A stretch of DNA of 64,000 nucleotides from assembly GCA_049999805.1 (NCBI GenBank), contig JBNGIO010006316.1:486040-550039 (forward strand), given 5' to 3'. The notes under the pieces are model-generated. The model made no database searches, was not told the origin of the DNA, and saw only the letters and a list, made by a program, of their open reading frames with translations. This DNA is from Folioceros fuciformis (lineage: Eukaryota; Anthocerotophyta; Anthocerotopsida; Anthocerotales). A program made the translations under genes and the position numbers. This document shows positions 50,401 through 62,389 of this stretch, piece after piece. Position 1 is the stretch's first letter. Every line of letters begins with the position of its first letter.

Positions 50401-53360
50401 AGAATGTCTTTTCCCCTTGTGCCAGGAGGCCAGTTTTTCCTACACGTGTATGAGCACTAGGGTAGCTGTGTCTTGCAGTAGATGGTAGAATGGCTACGAT
50501 GTATGTACTGTGAAGGAGCGTCATGTGCTCGACTGTGACACATGAGCAGAACAGAAGGGTGAGAGGTGCCGGAGCCCAGCTGGCCTGTTCAATGTTGTCC
50601 AGTTTTGTCCAGTTTAGTACCTTTGCGGACGTTGTCCACCACCACCACCTGCTCGCCGCACTTGTGCGTTGTGCACATTGGAGGAGTGACAACCCGCAGC
50701 GGTCCTTACTAATCTGTGGCCTTGGGGGAAGGCCTCCATGTGGAAGATGGGACAGCGCAGGGAATTCATTGCCCAAGCAAGGGTCCTAGTCACCAGTGTC
50801 CCTTCAACCAGCGTGCAAGCGAGGCGAAGAATCTCTCTCCATCAGTCAGTCACAGTGCACCTGGTTTGGAGTCCCTGGTCGTGAGCTGTAGCGCACAAGA
50901 GCAGATTACGAGCGATAAGCGAAATGATGTAAATCGAGCACTGCCAGGTGTAGCATCCTGTGCTCGTGACCAAGATCAGGTTCATGCACCGGGGCACAAA
51001 CTTGGCGTGTCCAACAGGCGCAATTTGTCTGGGCCTAGGGTGCGGGGTAGTTTAGCATATCCTCATTCATGAAAGTGAGTTTCGTCTAAAGTGGCTCCTT
51101 TGCAAGAAGAATCTTGGGAAAGTTTGAACACAATTTGCGATTCGACAGTGGAGCAGGCATATACAGTATGTATGTGCCTTTAGTATGTAGGAAGCAATAT
51201 TGTTTAGAGGTTGTTGGTCTGACGGGCTGTCCCCCCTATTTCCCGTTGCAGGTTGTGGTTAAGGATGCTGGGTGAAGTCGAAATGGGAGTGGAGTTTTCC
51301 TAGTGATGGGATGATGGTGGTGATGGATATTTGCTATGTATGATGAAGTTGTGAGTTTGACCGTCTTGTGATTTGAAATAGATAGCGTGTAGATGAGTGC
51401 AGCACCAGCAGGAGCAGAAGGAGCGGAAGTCGTTGAGGTGGCGGGCTCTGATCTGGGTGTGTGTGGGATGGGAAGAGGGCAGCAGCAGTAGGAGATCCAG
51501 GACCAGTAGCGGTAGCTGTACCAGCGTGCATGGATGTACATTGAGGAACAGGAGCAGGCCAAGGGAGTAAAAAATGAAATCCAATGATGTGAGAGACTGT
51601 GGCAGCGTTGGTGGTTGGTGTGGTGGTTGTCTGATGGTTATGTGAGGCCGGGGCCCGGGCCCTGGCTGGCCCTGGCCCTGGCCGGCCTCGAAACTATCGA
51701 AGGTGAAGACGGCAGCAGACACACGCTTCGAAAAGGGGTGCGAGGGACGGATGTCTTTTCCACTGCTTGGGTTATGGGGCAGGCTCTAGGGCTATGAAGT
51801 GGGAAGTGGTATGAAAACCGGAGGAGGAGGAAAGGGAATTGGTGGGGAATTACAGAAGAGGGACAAGTCTTGGGGTGGAGTAGTGGAGGCTGATGACTAT
51901 CATGGCGCCGTCCTCACATGTGAAGGCAACGGAGTGTGCTACAGTGAGGCTGACTGTTTGCTTTTCTTGGCAAGGCAAGGCTGGTCCATGAGCAAGGGCA
52001 TGGAGGGCATGGTGGAATGAGGCACACAGAGAACGTGGCTTTGGTGCAGCAGATCACATACAATGTTGCACGTTGGTCTGTGGGCATCTGGCTCCGGAGG
52101 CCATGCCGTGGGATTGTGATGAGCAGGCAGGGTGGCACTGCTGGGAGTGATGCGTTTTGTGGATGACAGGGGTGGAGCAAGGGCTGGGAGGTGGATTGGA
52201 GGCTGGGCCCAAAAATATCCGGCGGTTGATGGGTGTTGTGGTAAGTTGGGAAGCTAGGGAGCGGAAGGGAGCGGGGGTATCGGGATTTGAAGGCTTGCCA
52301 GTGTGCGGGGCCCTCCTGAGACCCCGTTTGTCGCCTGGTCGACCAATGGGTAAATATACAATATCCGGCTGCAGCTCTGCTCTGGTGTGCCCTGCCCTGT
52401 CCCGGGTGGAGAGCTCTGACAGACAGTCCGACTGAGACCAGTGTCAGAGTTTATGAGAGGCTGTGATGTGATGATACTGAAGGTCCAGGCCAGGTCCAGG
52501 TCCAAGTCTTCCCAGTTTGTGATTCATCGGCGGGCCTGGTGCCTGGAGCCTGGAGCCTGGGGTTGTGGGACTGTGCGGCTGTGCGGCGTTGGTGTTTGGC
52601 AGCTTTGGCTTTGCCTTTGGCTGGCTTGGGAAGACCGTTGCCATGGTGTAGCGGAGGATCTGGATACACCGAGGCGAGGAGGTTGATTTATGTTAGTTGG
52701 CACATGGGAATAGAGGGGCGGCACGGCGTCCTGGCCTACAGCTCCTCGGCGGCCTTGTGCTGATGAGCTGTGATTATTCCCTTCACAATGTGACCGGTGA
52801 CCGTTCTGGCCAACTGACGCCATTGGCATGGCCGCTGGGAGACGCGGGGGAGAGATAGAGAGAGAGTGGCTGCGGCGGAAAGGGAGAAGGGCAAAGGCGG
52901 GGGTGTGTGTTGTGTGCTGCATGCTGTGTGCTGTGTGCGGCTGCAGTGGGCTGTAGTGCACGGTGGCCCCCGTGATTCCATGCTTCCTCCGGCTGTCCTA
53001 CTTTATCGTAGGGGCGACGGCAACCACTCCCGTCTTCGTCTTTGTCTTCGTCTTCCACTCTTTCACATGTTTCCGTTGTACGCCTACACATGGGGTTGTG
53101 AGTCATTTACGACTTCCCTCGGTAATGTACATCAATACTTTTACAATGGGATTCATTCTATTCGATTAGGTTACGAAAATAAATCTAGTCTAGTTTCGTC
53201 AAGTATGTCAAACGCTTCTTTTTAGGACATCATAGTTAGAGCGAATTCTTTTTCTATCTATTTAGCTTGGAGATGAGTGGATCACATAATATCACCTCAT
53301 CCAATGCATGGGAGAATAGAATATCTTCATTCATAGTCATGGAAGTGCAACGAGAGAGAT

Positions 53361-53476
53361 TTGTGACAACTTTGTTTGAATCCAAGCAAGTCTCATAATA
53401 ACAATCGCATTCATATTTTTGTGACAACTTTGTTTGAATCCAAGCAAGTCTCATAGTAACAATCGCATTCATGCTC
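53361..53476 (+). repeat. 58-bp tandem duplication
   Basis: A unit starting TTGTGACAACTTTGTTTGAA at 53,361 is repeated at 53,419 with only a few changes (CATAATAAC against CATAGTAAC; the TT before GTGACAAC is kept). Confidence 0.9.
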
Positions 53477-53705
53477 TTCACAAGGCTTGTGGGAGTTGAA
53501 AGATGAGTGTACTACGTACATATGTCAGTCATCATCACATGTATTGTTTGAGAGGGAAGGAAGCAAGCAAGCACAAAAGAAAGAAGGAAAAGAGGTGATA
53601 CATTCATACCGTACCTCATTTGGAATACAATGACGGAAGATTGTTGGTTTGTCGGCCAGACGAGAACACTATGTACCCTCTCTTTGGATTCTAAATATGA
53701 AGTAT

Positions 53706-53746
53706 GGATGCGACAACAGAACGAGGATGCGACAACAGAACGAGGT
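53706..53746 (+). repeat. Short tandem repeat GGATGCGACAACAGAACGA
   Basis: Two near-identical copies of GGATGCGACAACAGAACGA lie side by side, with a shortened AGAACGAGGT copy just downstream. Confidence 0.8.
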
Positions 53747-55419
53747 CGATTGTTAGAACGAGGTTGATTATTAGACGTAATTTGTTCACTATGAGACATG
53801 CACGTATGCATGTACGTAGCTTGTTTGAGAGTGATGTCGGTTGGGTTGGCTCTTTCTTTGTTGTCATGTTGTTGGTGGATTTGAATTTGTTGGATGAGGT
53901 GATGGCGCAAGCCAAAAGAAAGTTGAAATGTTGTTGGGTGCTTGGATTTTGGTTTGATGGATGCTTGCTTGGATGTTGCTGGTGTGTTGGTACAGCTTTG
54001 CCTTGCGCAATATGTGAAGGTGTCTTCCTTGACAAAGTCATCATCCATGACAAGACGAGCACGCTACTTAGTGGCACTAGCTAGAAATTATGGTGGAGAG
54101 GGAGCTTTGTGGGTGCCACGGCGATGGATAGTTCGTACCTGGAGTTGATTCTTGACTCATACGCACATGGATGATGATGCTGGTGATGTGGCATGATTCG
54201 GGATGAGCAGTAGATAAGTGATGTAGAAAAGGGGAGGCATGGAACGGGAAGGACGCAGGTGGAATCCCGGAGTCCCGGCCTCGGTACAGGAATCTGGAGC
54301 AGGGCAGCAGCGGCATGCAGGCAGGCAGGCAGGCATGATGATTGATGAGGCGCTTGCCGGGTGCCCGGGGATTGAATGTGGGTGGGTGCCTTCATGAGCC
54401 CTCGACCCTCCTTCCCTCCCCTCCCCTCCCCTTGGTGAGGTCTGAGCTCCAGGCTGTTGAAGCCCCCTTTCCCTCGGGCCTCATGAGGGGGCTGGAACTG
54501 GGGCGCGCCGCCAATCAGCAGCCATGCTTGCCGTTGCCAGGGTCATTTTTTAATAACAAATTCCAGCCCGGCCCAAGTTCAGCTTCTGTTTCTACTTCCG
54601 GAGGCTGCAGCTGGGGAGCCGTTGCAACGGCACAATCCCTCTCCCTCCCTGTGTTGTGTGGGTGGCCCGAGGGGAATTGGGATGGAAGCGCGAAACCAAA
54701 CGGCCCCCTTATGTGTATGAATGAAAGCGCGACCGTCGGATGGATGGGCTTGCTTTGCTTGCAAGGCTGATGATGCACGTTGTCTCCCGGGAGCTCGGGC
54801 GGTGGGTCTGGGCGAGTGACAAAACAGAAGAGGGAAACAAGCAAACATTTCCCAAAGACGCCGGCACCGGCCGAGGCGGACTCCGTGTGCCGATTTGCTT
54901 GCCGAAGCCGGAGCCGCTGCTGGTGCCGGCTGACGAGGAGGAAGAGGAGGTGGAGGAGGAGAAGGAGAAAGGAAGGAATGAAAGGCAAGCCAAGGACAGG
55001 GTAGAGCCCAAGGGAAGAGCGGGCGGCAATCTCGGTGCTGAGGTAGCCGGTAGCGAGGCGGCCGCTTTGGGCCGGGTCGCCCAATGTTTATCTCATGCCG
55101 CTGACAGCAAAAGCGAGCGATGGAGGGGTCGGATCGGCTGGCGGAGGAAGCGCGGGAGCCCGATCCGGGCTGCTGCCGGGCTGGCCACCTTGTCCGTCGT
55201 GCCCCCACTCACCCTCGCCTTTGCGCCAAGCCAGCAGAGCAGGGCAGAGCAGACCAGAGCGGAGCGGAGCTGAGCTGGGCCAGCCCCTGGAGCATGTGCC
55301 CTACTCACTCCATCCTGCCCGCCACGTGTCACCCCGGCCCCATTAAAGCCTGTTGCTGCCCGCCTTCATCCGCCCACAAACGCTGCCCGCTGCCCCTCTC
55401 TCTGCTGCCCATACTCCTC

Positions 55420-55883
55420 CAACTTGGGCTTGCCCCTGATCTTACTCTCCTCTTCCTCCTCTCCTTCTCGCACACTTGCACATTCGCACGCACAAGAGCT
55501 TCAAACACGCACACGCTGCCCTGCCCCCTCTGCTCTGCTCCTCTGCTCTGGTCTGCTCTGTTGCTTCTCCTCTCGTCTCCTCTCCTCTCCTCTCCTCTCG
55601 GGAAACAAAGAGAGAGAGGGAGAGAGAGAGAGTGCGAGAGTAGCCCGTTCCTTCTTCTTCCTCGTCTTCCTCCTCCCTGGCATTTGGCTTCCCTGCTCTG
55701 CGCTCTTCTTCCTTGCGCTCACCGCTGCATTTTTTGCTTCTGCGCGGCCCACCTGCTGCTGCCGCTTGCACGACTCGTGTTGCTGCTGTTTCCTCCTCCT
55801 CCTCCTCATCTTCTTGGGGGGTGCTTCCCTGGGTGGGACAGGGTAGAGCTGTAGACGCAGCCGGAAGGAAAAGCCCGCAAGCC
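55420..55883 (+). promoter_or_regulatory. Pyrimidine-rich probable 5' leader of patellin gene
   Basis: The 460 bp before the patellin start are dominated by CTCCT and TTCTTCC runs. At 55,566-55,601 a (CTCCT)n block is followed, after a spacer of about eight bases, by a (GA)n block at about 55,610-55,641. Those two can pair to a stem-loop in RNA. Long CT-rich leaders are common in plant housekeeping genes. The open frame upstream of the ATG continues in frame but without a better start, so the leader assignment rests on homology of the start site. Confidence 0.5.
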
Positions 55884-58089
55884 ATGGCCGCGGAGACCGT
55901 CCCTCCTGCCGCGGAGCTGACCCCGGAGGCCACCAAGCCCGTTGCAGGGCAGGAGACCGCGCCGGCGCCACACCCGGAACCGACCAAGCCTGACGCCGCC
56001 GCCGCCGCCGCCGTCACCGCCGCTGACGCCCCCGGTGGTGTCGATGCCGAGCCCCCGACCGCCGTGGCTCCCGCCGGCGGGGAGGAGGTCCCCGCCGAGG
56101 CCGACAAGGAGGTGGTCGCGGTGGCCTCGCTCGACAAGGAAATTGTGCCTCCTTTCAAGCAGGAGACCTACGTCGTCTCGGAATTGAAGGACTTCGAAAA
56201 GAAGGCGCTGGAGGAGTTCAAATTGAGGATCGAGGCCGCCATCAAGGCCAACGAGTTCGTCGTCCCCCCGCCGCCTCCTCCGCCTGCTCCCAAGGAGGAG
56301 GAGATCAAGCCGGAGGAGGATAAGGAGAAAGAGGTGAAGGCAGAAGGGGAGGGTGAGGTAGAGGTTCCCGCCAAAACAGAGGAGAAGGCTGTGGAAGCAG
56401 CTCCGGCCAAGGAGGAGCCCGCCTTGGTGGAAGTTGTAAAGNNNNNNNNNNNNNNNNNNNNNNNNNNNNNNNNNNNNNNNNNNNNNNNNNNNNNNNNNNN
56501 NNNNNNNNNNNNNNNNNNNNNNNNNNNNNNNNNNNNNNNNNCCCCCGCCCCTGCCCCTGCGCCTGCGGCTGAGGAGGCCGCTGCGTCTGCTGAACCCGTC
56601 GACAAGGAAGCCCCTGTTGCGGATGACAAGGACAAGCCAGTGGAGGCCGCGCCCGTGGAGGAACCGGTGATCGTCATCGACGAGGACATCTCGCTGTGGG
56701 GCGTGCCGCTGCTGCACACCAAGGGGGACGAGCGGACCAACGTCATCCTCCTTAAATTCCTGCGCGCCAGGGACTTTAAGGTTAAGGATGCCTTCGTCAT
56801 GCTCAAAAAGACCATCATCTGGAGGAAGACGTTTAACGCGGACGGCCTGCTGGACGAGGACTTCGGCACGGAGCTCGACACTTTCGCTTTCATGTCCGGA
56901 GTAGACAAGGACCACCACCCTGTCTGTTATAATGTCCTTAACCCTTTCAAGGATAAAAAACTCCACCAGAACGCCTTCGGCAGCCCCGAGAAGATCGAGA
57001 GCTTCATCCGTTGGAGGATCCAGGTTCTTGAGAAGGGGATCAAGCACCTCAATTTCACGCCCGAGGGCCCGCACTCTATGGTTCAGATCACCGATCTCCG
57101 CAATAGCGTCCTGGAGCTCTTTCCCTTCGGTCTCCGACCTCAGGTCAAGAAGGTTCTAAATCTGCTGCAGGACAACTACCCCGAGCTCGTGGTTCGCAAG
57201 GTACGGTTCTCACTCGCTCTCCGCCTCCGGGCGCTGTATTGCACATAGGATCAATTCCAGCTCTCCCTGGCGCTTGGCCTTTGACAGCTCATGCCTGCTT
57301 GCTGCTGTAGATCTTCATCAACGTGCCCTGGTACTTCAGCGCGCCCTACACCCTCTTCATCAGCCCCTTCCTGACGCAGAGGACCAAGAGCAAGCTCGTG
57401 GTGGCCACCGCGGGAAAGGTCACCGAGACTTTGTTCAAGTATGCTTTTACCGCTCCTTTCTTCGCTTCCTATCCTATACGCAAGCGGCTAGTTCCAGTGT
57501 CTTGTTCCACTCTTCCTCTCTGGTGGCATCTTTGATGTGATCGTATCGTTGCCTCTTAACCAGATACATCTCTCCGGATCAAGTCCCTGTTCAGTACGGC
57601 GGCTTCAAGTCGGCCAGCGAAAGCCACTTCGATGGGCTGGAAGTGCCCATCACCGAGCTCACCATCAAGGCCGGAGCCGTGGAAACCATCGAGATTCCGT
57701 CTCCCCATCAGGTAAACTTTCCCGTCTCCGTCCTCCCCCTCTGTTACTCCGCAAGCTTTTCCACCATGCCCTCTGTGGTATCCTCTTCCGGCTGACAGTT
57801 GCTGTGCCTGCAGAAGGCAACCATCTACTGGGATGTGGTCGTGGTAGGCTGGGATGTGACCTATCTTGCAGAGTATACTCCGGTGGAAGGTTACACCACC
57901 ATTGTCGAGAAGTCCAAGAAAATAAGCGCCACCGAGGGGCAGGGGCCTTTGAGCCCCAGCTTTCCTGCCCACGCACCCGGCAAGGTTGTCATCACCATCG
58001 ACAACTCTGCCTCCAAGAAGAAAAAGCTGGTGGTTTACAGATACGATGTGGTGACAACGTCCTGCGAAACAACCGAACTGGCCGGTTGA
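55884..58089 (+). CDS. PATL: Patellin: Sec14 (CRAL-TRIO) and GOLD domain protein
   Basis: Patellins bind phosphoinositides and act in membrane traffic and cell-plate formation. Exon 1 begins MAAETVPPAAELTPEATKP and encodes a long acidic Pro/Ala/Glu-rich N-terminus, interrupted by a gap at 56,442-56,541. It continues into CRAL-TRIO-N (ISLWGVPLL, VILLKFLRARDFKVKDAF, about 56,685-56,830) and the Sec14 lipid-binding domain (DTFAFMSGVDKDHHPVCYNV, about 56,878-56,940). Exon 2 (about 57,310-57,439) has IFINVPWYFSAPYTLFISPF. Exon 3 (about 57,563-57,713) has YISPDQVPVQYGG, and exon 4 (about 57,814-58,089) the GOLD domain with ATIYWDVVVVGWDVTYLAEY and KKKKLVVYRYDVV, ending at 58,089. Frame across the gap agrees if it is 100 bases (or 1 modulo 3). 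The domain order is diagnostic; which patellin paralogue is not clear. Confidence 0.95.
56442..56541. other. Assembly gap (100 N) inside patellin exon 1
   Basis: Exactly 100 N in the Ala/Pro/Glu-rich N-terminal coding region. The sequence after the gap encodes a PAPAPAP repeat. Confidence 0.99.
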
Positions 58090-59732
58090 GGGGAGGGCGG
58101 TGTAACAATGCATTGCATGCATGCAGGTCGCAGCAGCTCTTGTTGAGGGTCCCAGCAGCAGCTCCCGTCCTGTGTAGCTGCAGGTTGGGTGGCCATTTAT
58201 GCTGGCACCCTGGACTGGAGTACACAGGCCACTGGCACGCATGAAGTGAAGGTCCGCCGCCCTTGCTTGCTTTTCTTGGCTTCGCTTGCGAAGAAGACGC
58301 AAGAAGGGATCGATTACTGTCCCTGGGACCCAGCCAGGCTCATCAACGTCAGTGTGGTGCATGTCCATAGAGGTGTACATGAACTATTAATTGGCTACCG
58401 GCTCCCACCTCCACCACAATCAGTTTACATGTGTTCACGCAGGACTTGGACTGATTGTGTAAATACTCTAGTCATGTTTAGATTTTAAGACTTTGTTGGG
58501 TTGTAGTTTAGACCATTCTTCTGTCGTCTGCACTTTTGTGTGTTCACGACCTCACTACCCCGATTTATTCTTGTGGTGTTGGCATAAATTATTTGATGAC
58601 ACTTCTGCCTGGGAAGGACTGAATGAACTCTTATTGGGCAGCTGTCCGCGCTGTGCTTGGCAAGCGCTTGGCATGGAAAGACGAATAAGCGTTTTTTTTT
58701 GGACTTGAGTAAGTGTCACGCTGTCCCTTGTCGGAAAGTGATGGGCTGCACGAGGAGGGGGAAAAGTTTGGCTGTTTCGACTCTACTCCCCACATATCTA
58801 GGATTATGAATTGTACCCAGACCAGAACCTTCGCTGTGGCTGGCAAGTGGGTAAATAGCGTGCTTGCTCGCACGTGTAACATATTCGGTATTGTTCCGTG
58901 AGTTTGTCTCGGGGAGCTACCAAAATCAGGAGAACAAATTTCACCTAAATGACAGCAAGCAAATTCCAACCACAGGATGCTATGCTGCTGCAGCTGGAAG
59001 CTGTGTGATGCTTGCGGCTGTGGTGTTGCATCAGACCCCAGGTACCCCCAATCTCGCCGCAGCCGCGCCCTGGTCTCGGTCTCAGTCCCAGTTCTCATGT
59101 CACACATCGTGTACATGCTTTAACTTAGGATGAATGACCAGGCCGCCAGCCAAGAAAGAACAGACCCCACTGCAAAGAAAATGGAGCCGGTTTTAATGAA
59201 GTTGCGGGTAAAATGTACACATACTGACTTGCCCCGACACCGCGTATGACAAGTCACAATACTGGGAGAAACTTTACGATAAGTAAACGTAGCACTATTC
59301 CTGCTCACATTTTATAGCAATTTTTAAGCTGATTTTCTACCCATGCTTCAGGACGACACGTATTCCTTCCTATCTCCTCCAGCTGGCTGGCTAACCACAA
59401 TGCACTGGAGTGCATAAAACATTTACACCTGGGGCTTTTTCTGTGGCCGAAGGGTGAGGATAAGAAAGAAACACATCATCTTACGCACCCTTCACTCCAC
59501 AATTTAGTCACTCTCTTTCGGGTTGACAACAAGACGTCAATCACCGCACCAACAAGGATGTTATATGATACATGTCAAAAACCCTTGTCCACGACCACCA
59601 ACCTGAAAAGAAAAGTGCCAGTCCGTTCTTGTGCCACTGCTAACACTTAAGAGCGGTGCACAACAACCACAACACAGAACAGAGACAGGCCTAGGAAACC
59701 AAGGTGTTAGGATAACCTGAAGGTTGAGGAAA
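58090..59732. other. Convergent 3' flank of patellin and RMR genes
   Basis: About 1.6 kb between two convergent stop codons. It carries 3' untranslated regions and possibly spacer. Open frames are short and unrecognisable. Nothing else found. Confidence 0.55.
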
Positions 59733-61432
59733 TCAGCAAAGGTTTTCCCCGTGGTTGGGAAACGAGAAAGAGTAATGTGATCCTCTCGGGTGAGAAGGGA
59801 CAGGGGTGGGGGACACCACCGGAGATGTTTGGGTGGCTGCAGGGATGGAAGACACAACAGGAGCAGGTGGACTTACTGTGGCTAACAAGGGAGTACTTTC
59901 AGACGGTGGCGGCTCAGCAATTCTAGAATGCGCATCTCGCTTACACACTGGACAAAAAGGTCGCCGGGTCATAAGCCACTGATCAACACAACCTGCATGG
60001 AACTCTGTACGAACGAGACGAGAGAAACATGTCAGTACCTTCAGCAAGACAGGACTCATCCATAACAAACCCAAGGAAGAACTTCTAGGGACAAAATACC
60101 TACCATGCCGGCAAGGCAACACCCGCAATTTCTCCCCAGCTTCATAGTCTTCTAGGCAGATAGCACAAGTCTCAGCTCCAGTGTTTGTCGTGCTGTTGAA
60201 GATGAGCGAGGGAAGTGCCTTCACCTCCCTTGAGCTCATACCCAGAGACTCTCTAGCGATTGCAGCACCGAAATTTCTCCAGCCATGGTGTCGAAGTCTA
60301 TGTCGGCGGACAAAGAAAAAAGTTGCAAGCACGGCTGATACAGCCAGGAGAGAGATGAAAGACACAGCCAACACCGACCAGGCTGTGTTCTCAAAGGCTG
60401 GTGTGATGTTGCAACTCACATCCGGGTTTCCCGCATATTCCACGAGAGCCTGTCCGGATGACTTTGAGACAAAGACAGCATGGATGTTTATACCTGCTGT
60501 ATTCCCCGACACTGCATCACCATAGGCAATCAAGTAGGCCACACATGGGGTAAGCAAGACGGTCAAGCACTTCAGAATAACCCTTCAGGAACGACACACT
60601 TTCATGAATCAAAACAACATACTGGTAAGGAGATCACGGCCGTCCACATTATTGTAGATGATGACGGCAGCAAAGCCGGCATGCTGAGCATGTCGAACCT
60701 TGGTTTCAAACGTGCAGTCTCCACGAATTATAACAACAAAAGGAAGAAGATTGTATCCTGTTTCGGAGGCATTCTGAATAACCGAGCAAGCATCAGGAGG
60801 GTCTGAGACCTGCAGCTTTCCCCAAATCCCAGAGCTCGGAATCCTTGGTGCTGAAACGCAAAAAAAAACAGTGTGTGTTAAACCTCAGACGTGTTCCATC
60901 CACGTCACNNNNNNNNNNNNNNNNNNNNNNNNNNNNNNNNNNNNNNNNNNNNNNNNNNNNNNNNNNNNNNNNNNNNNNNNNNNNNNNNNNNNNNNNNNNN
61001 NNNNNNNNGTTCCATCCACGTCACATCCATGCCCAAACGGTCGACCATCTTCCCCCACGGCGAAGATTTCCACTCCTGCCTTCACCCAAGCAAGGGGTAC
61101 TGACGGGGGCATAGCTAAGGAGGGAGTTTGAATTGATCAAAGACAACGGAAGTCCAAACTCCGAAGGCAACCTAACCACGACACACACCGTGCCGACAAC
61201 ACCAATACCAGCCAAGAACCGGATGTGACGCCTCACCGAAACTGGCCTCCATATCGGGGAAGGTCCAAGTCTCGTTCGCAGTAGAGACAAGCAAGATTGA
61301 CGCATTGGCTCTCCCCTTGAAGAGCGTGAGGATAACAAGAACAAGACCTGCCAAGGTGATCATAATTTCCCTTCGATTAAACCGGGCGCCCCGGGTGGCA
61401 GGTTCCGGAGCCTCGCCAAGTGGGGGCGGCAT
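59733..61432 (-). CDS. RMR: RMR-type vacuolar sorting receptor (PA domain, TM, RING-H2)
   Basis: RMR receptors sort storage cargo to protein storage vacuoles. The start at 61,432 gives a short N-terminal tail then a hydrophobic signal (IMITLAGLVLVILTLF). Exon 1 (61,432-61,237) continues with ANASILLVSTANETWTFPD. The luminal protease-associated domain follows: SGIWGKLQVSDPPDACSVI, VVIIRGDCTFETKVRHAQHA, AGFAAVIIYNNVDG (about 60,640-60,853). Next are HAVFVSKSSGQALVEYAG, a transmembrane segment (WSVLAVSFISLLAVSAVLA, about 60,340-60,400) and a RING-H2 finger. The finger starts CAICLEDYEAGEKLRVLPCR, is split by an intron, and continues FHAGCVDQWL to CPVCKRD. A Ser/Pro-rich cytosolic tail ends at 59,733. 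All eight RING ligands are present. The gap at 60,909-61,008 falls in intron 1. Confidence 0.93.
60909..61008. other. Assembly gap (100 N) in RMR intron 1
   Basis: Exactly 100 N. The 16 bases before it (60,893-60,908) are identical to the 16 bases after it (61,009-61,024): GTTCCATCCACGTCAC. Confidence 0.99.
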
Positions 61433-62389
61433 GCTAGAACCGGGTCACGACTCAAGCCCCGAGGTGCAACAGCAGCCAGAATGCTGATCTAGCCATAAAA
61501 TTTCAGCTTCCCTGCATTGCTCCACCAGCCAAGCTGTTCACTCTGCTGCTGCATACACAAGAATTCCAATCTGGTGCAACAATTGGCCCGCCTGCCCCCT
61601 AGGGGAGGGTAAGCAGATGGCAGATCCGCGTCCGCCCCCCGTTCTGCCGCGCGGGCGAAGATGAGGTGGAAAAGGGCAACGATTCCGCCAACCCGCCGCT
61701 ATGGGCGAGGCAGGGCTTCGAGGACTGTTTATGCTCGGCCCCGAACCCGGCGGCAACCCCCACGCTCCAACCTTCCTCCTCTTCCTCCGAGCCTGTTGAA
61801 CTTTAGGCTGCTTATGTCCAACTATATCTCCGCTAACCCCTTCAACATGACACATGCATGTGCCATACCCCTGTAATTTTATGGCAGATATTGTTCAGCC
61901 GAATCCGGCAGCTGCTGGCACCAGCATGGTCCCGTCCTCCGACCAGTTGGCCTCAGCCGCGTCCACCTCACCACCTATCCCGACACAATTTCACAAAGTC
62001 TTCCTCTGGCTTTGGGTGGATGGGTTTCTCCATCTCATCTTGTACAAAAACGCTTCCTTTGCGAGACACAAGATTAAAAATATGTCAAAACATGAAATTG
62101 ATCCATCCTTGGTACCCAAAGTCCGCTACTCCGAGCTTCTCCTTCTGGCTTTCAAAGAGGCTGTCGGTGGCCCTCGTGTTATAGAATACCGCTCGTGCTT
62201 CCCCTACGTGGTCAGCACGGCCAATCTTTCATGAATGTCAAAAACAAACTAGGATGGCTTAGTAGCCAACAATATCAGACCAGAGAGCCATCCTGATGGA
62301 GAAGCATCATACTAGAGGCTAGCTTGCACTGCAATGCAAGTAAGGAGGAGAGTAGATTGAAGAGAGGATTGGGATGCAAATCAAGAGCA
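61433..62389. other. RMR upstream region; orphan frame at 61,881-62,234
   Basis: The first 400 bp is likely the RMR promoter. A plus-strand frame with ATG at 61,881 encodes 117 residues ending at 62,234 (MADIVQPNPAAAGTS at the start, FHKVFLWLWVDGFLHLILYK in the middle). It is not recognisable. The SDQLASAASTSPPIPTQF linker followed by a Trp/Leu-rich block recalls the start of retroelement gag-like proteins in general style, but I have no motif to support that. Confidence 0.3.

Larger units (their letters stand above)
50401..55419. other. Gene-poor 5-kb region with short repeats
   Basis: I found no credible gene. Left of 53,000 the DNA is G-rich on the plus strand with many short GGNGG and TGTGCTG-type runs (for example 52,905-52,945). 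From 53,100 to 54,050 it is AT-rich with two short tandem duplications. From 54,200 to 55,400 it is GC-rich and leads to the patellin promoter. Long open frames here (for example 54,740-55,273 plus) are low-complexity Arg/Glu/Gly-rich and antisense to one another, typical of GC-rich noncoding DNA. A noncoding RNA is possible but unsupported. Confidence 0.5.

Noticed and set aside
54740-55273. Plus-strand frame of 177 codons, Glu/Arg/Gly-rich
   Set aside because: Low complexity in GC-rich DNA, overlapped by equally long frames on the other strand; no family resemblance.
55442-57074. Long minus-strand frames opposite the patellin gene
   Set aside because: Antisense of a secure Sec14/GOLD coding region; open only because of GC-rich codon use.
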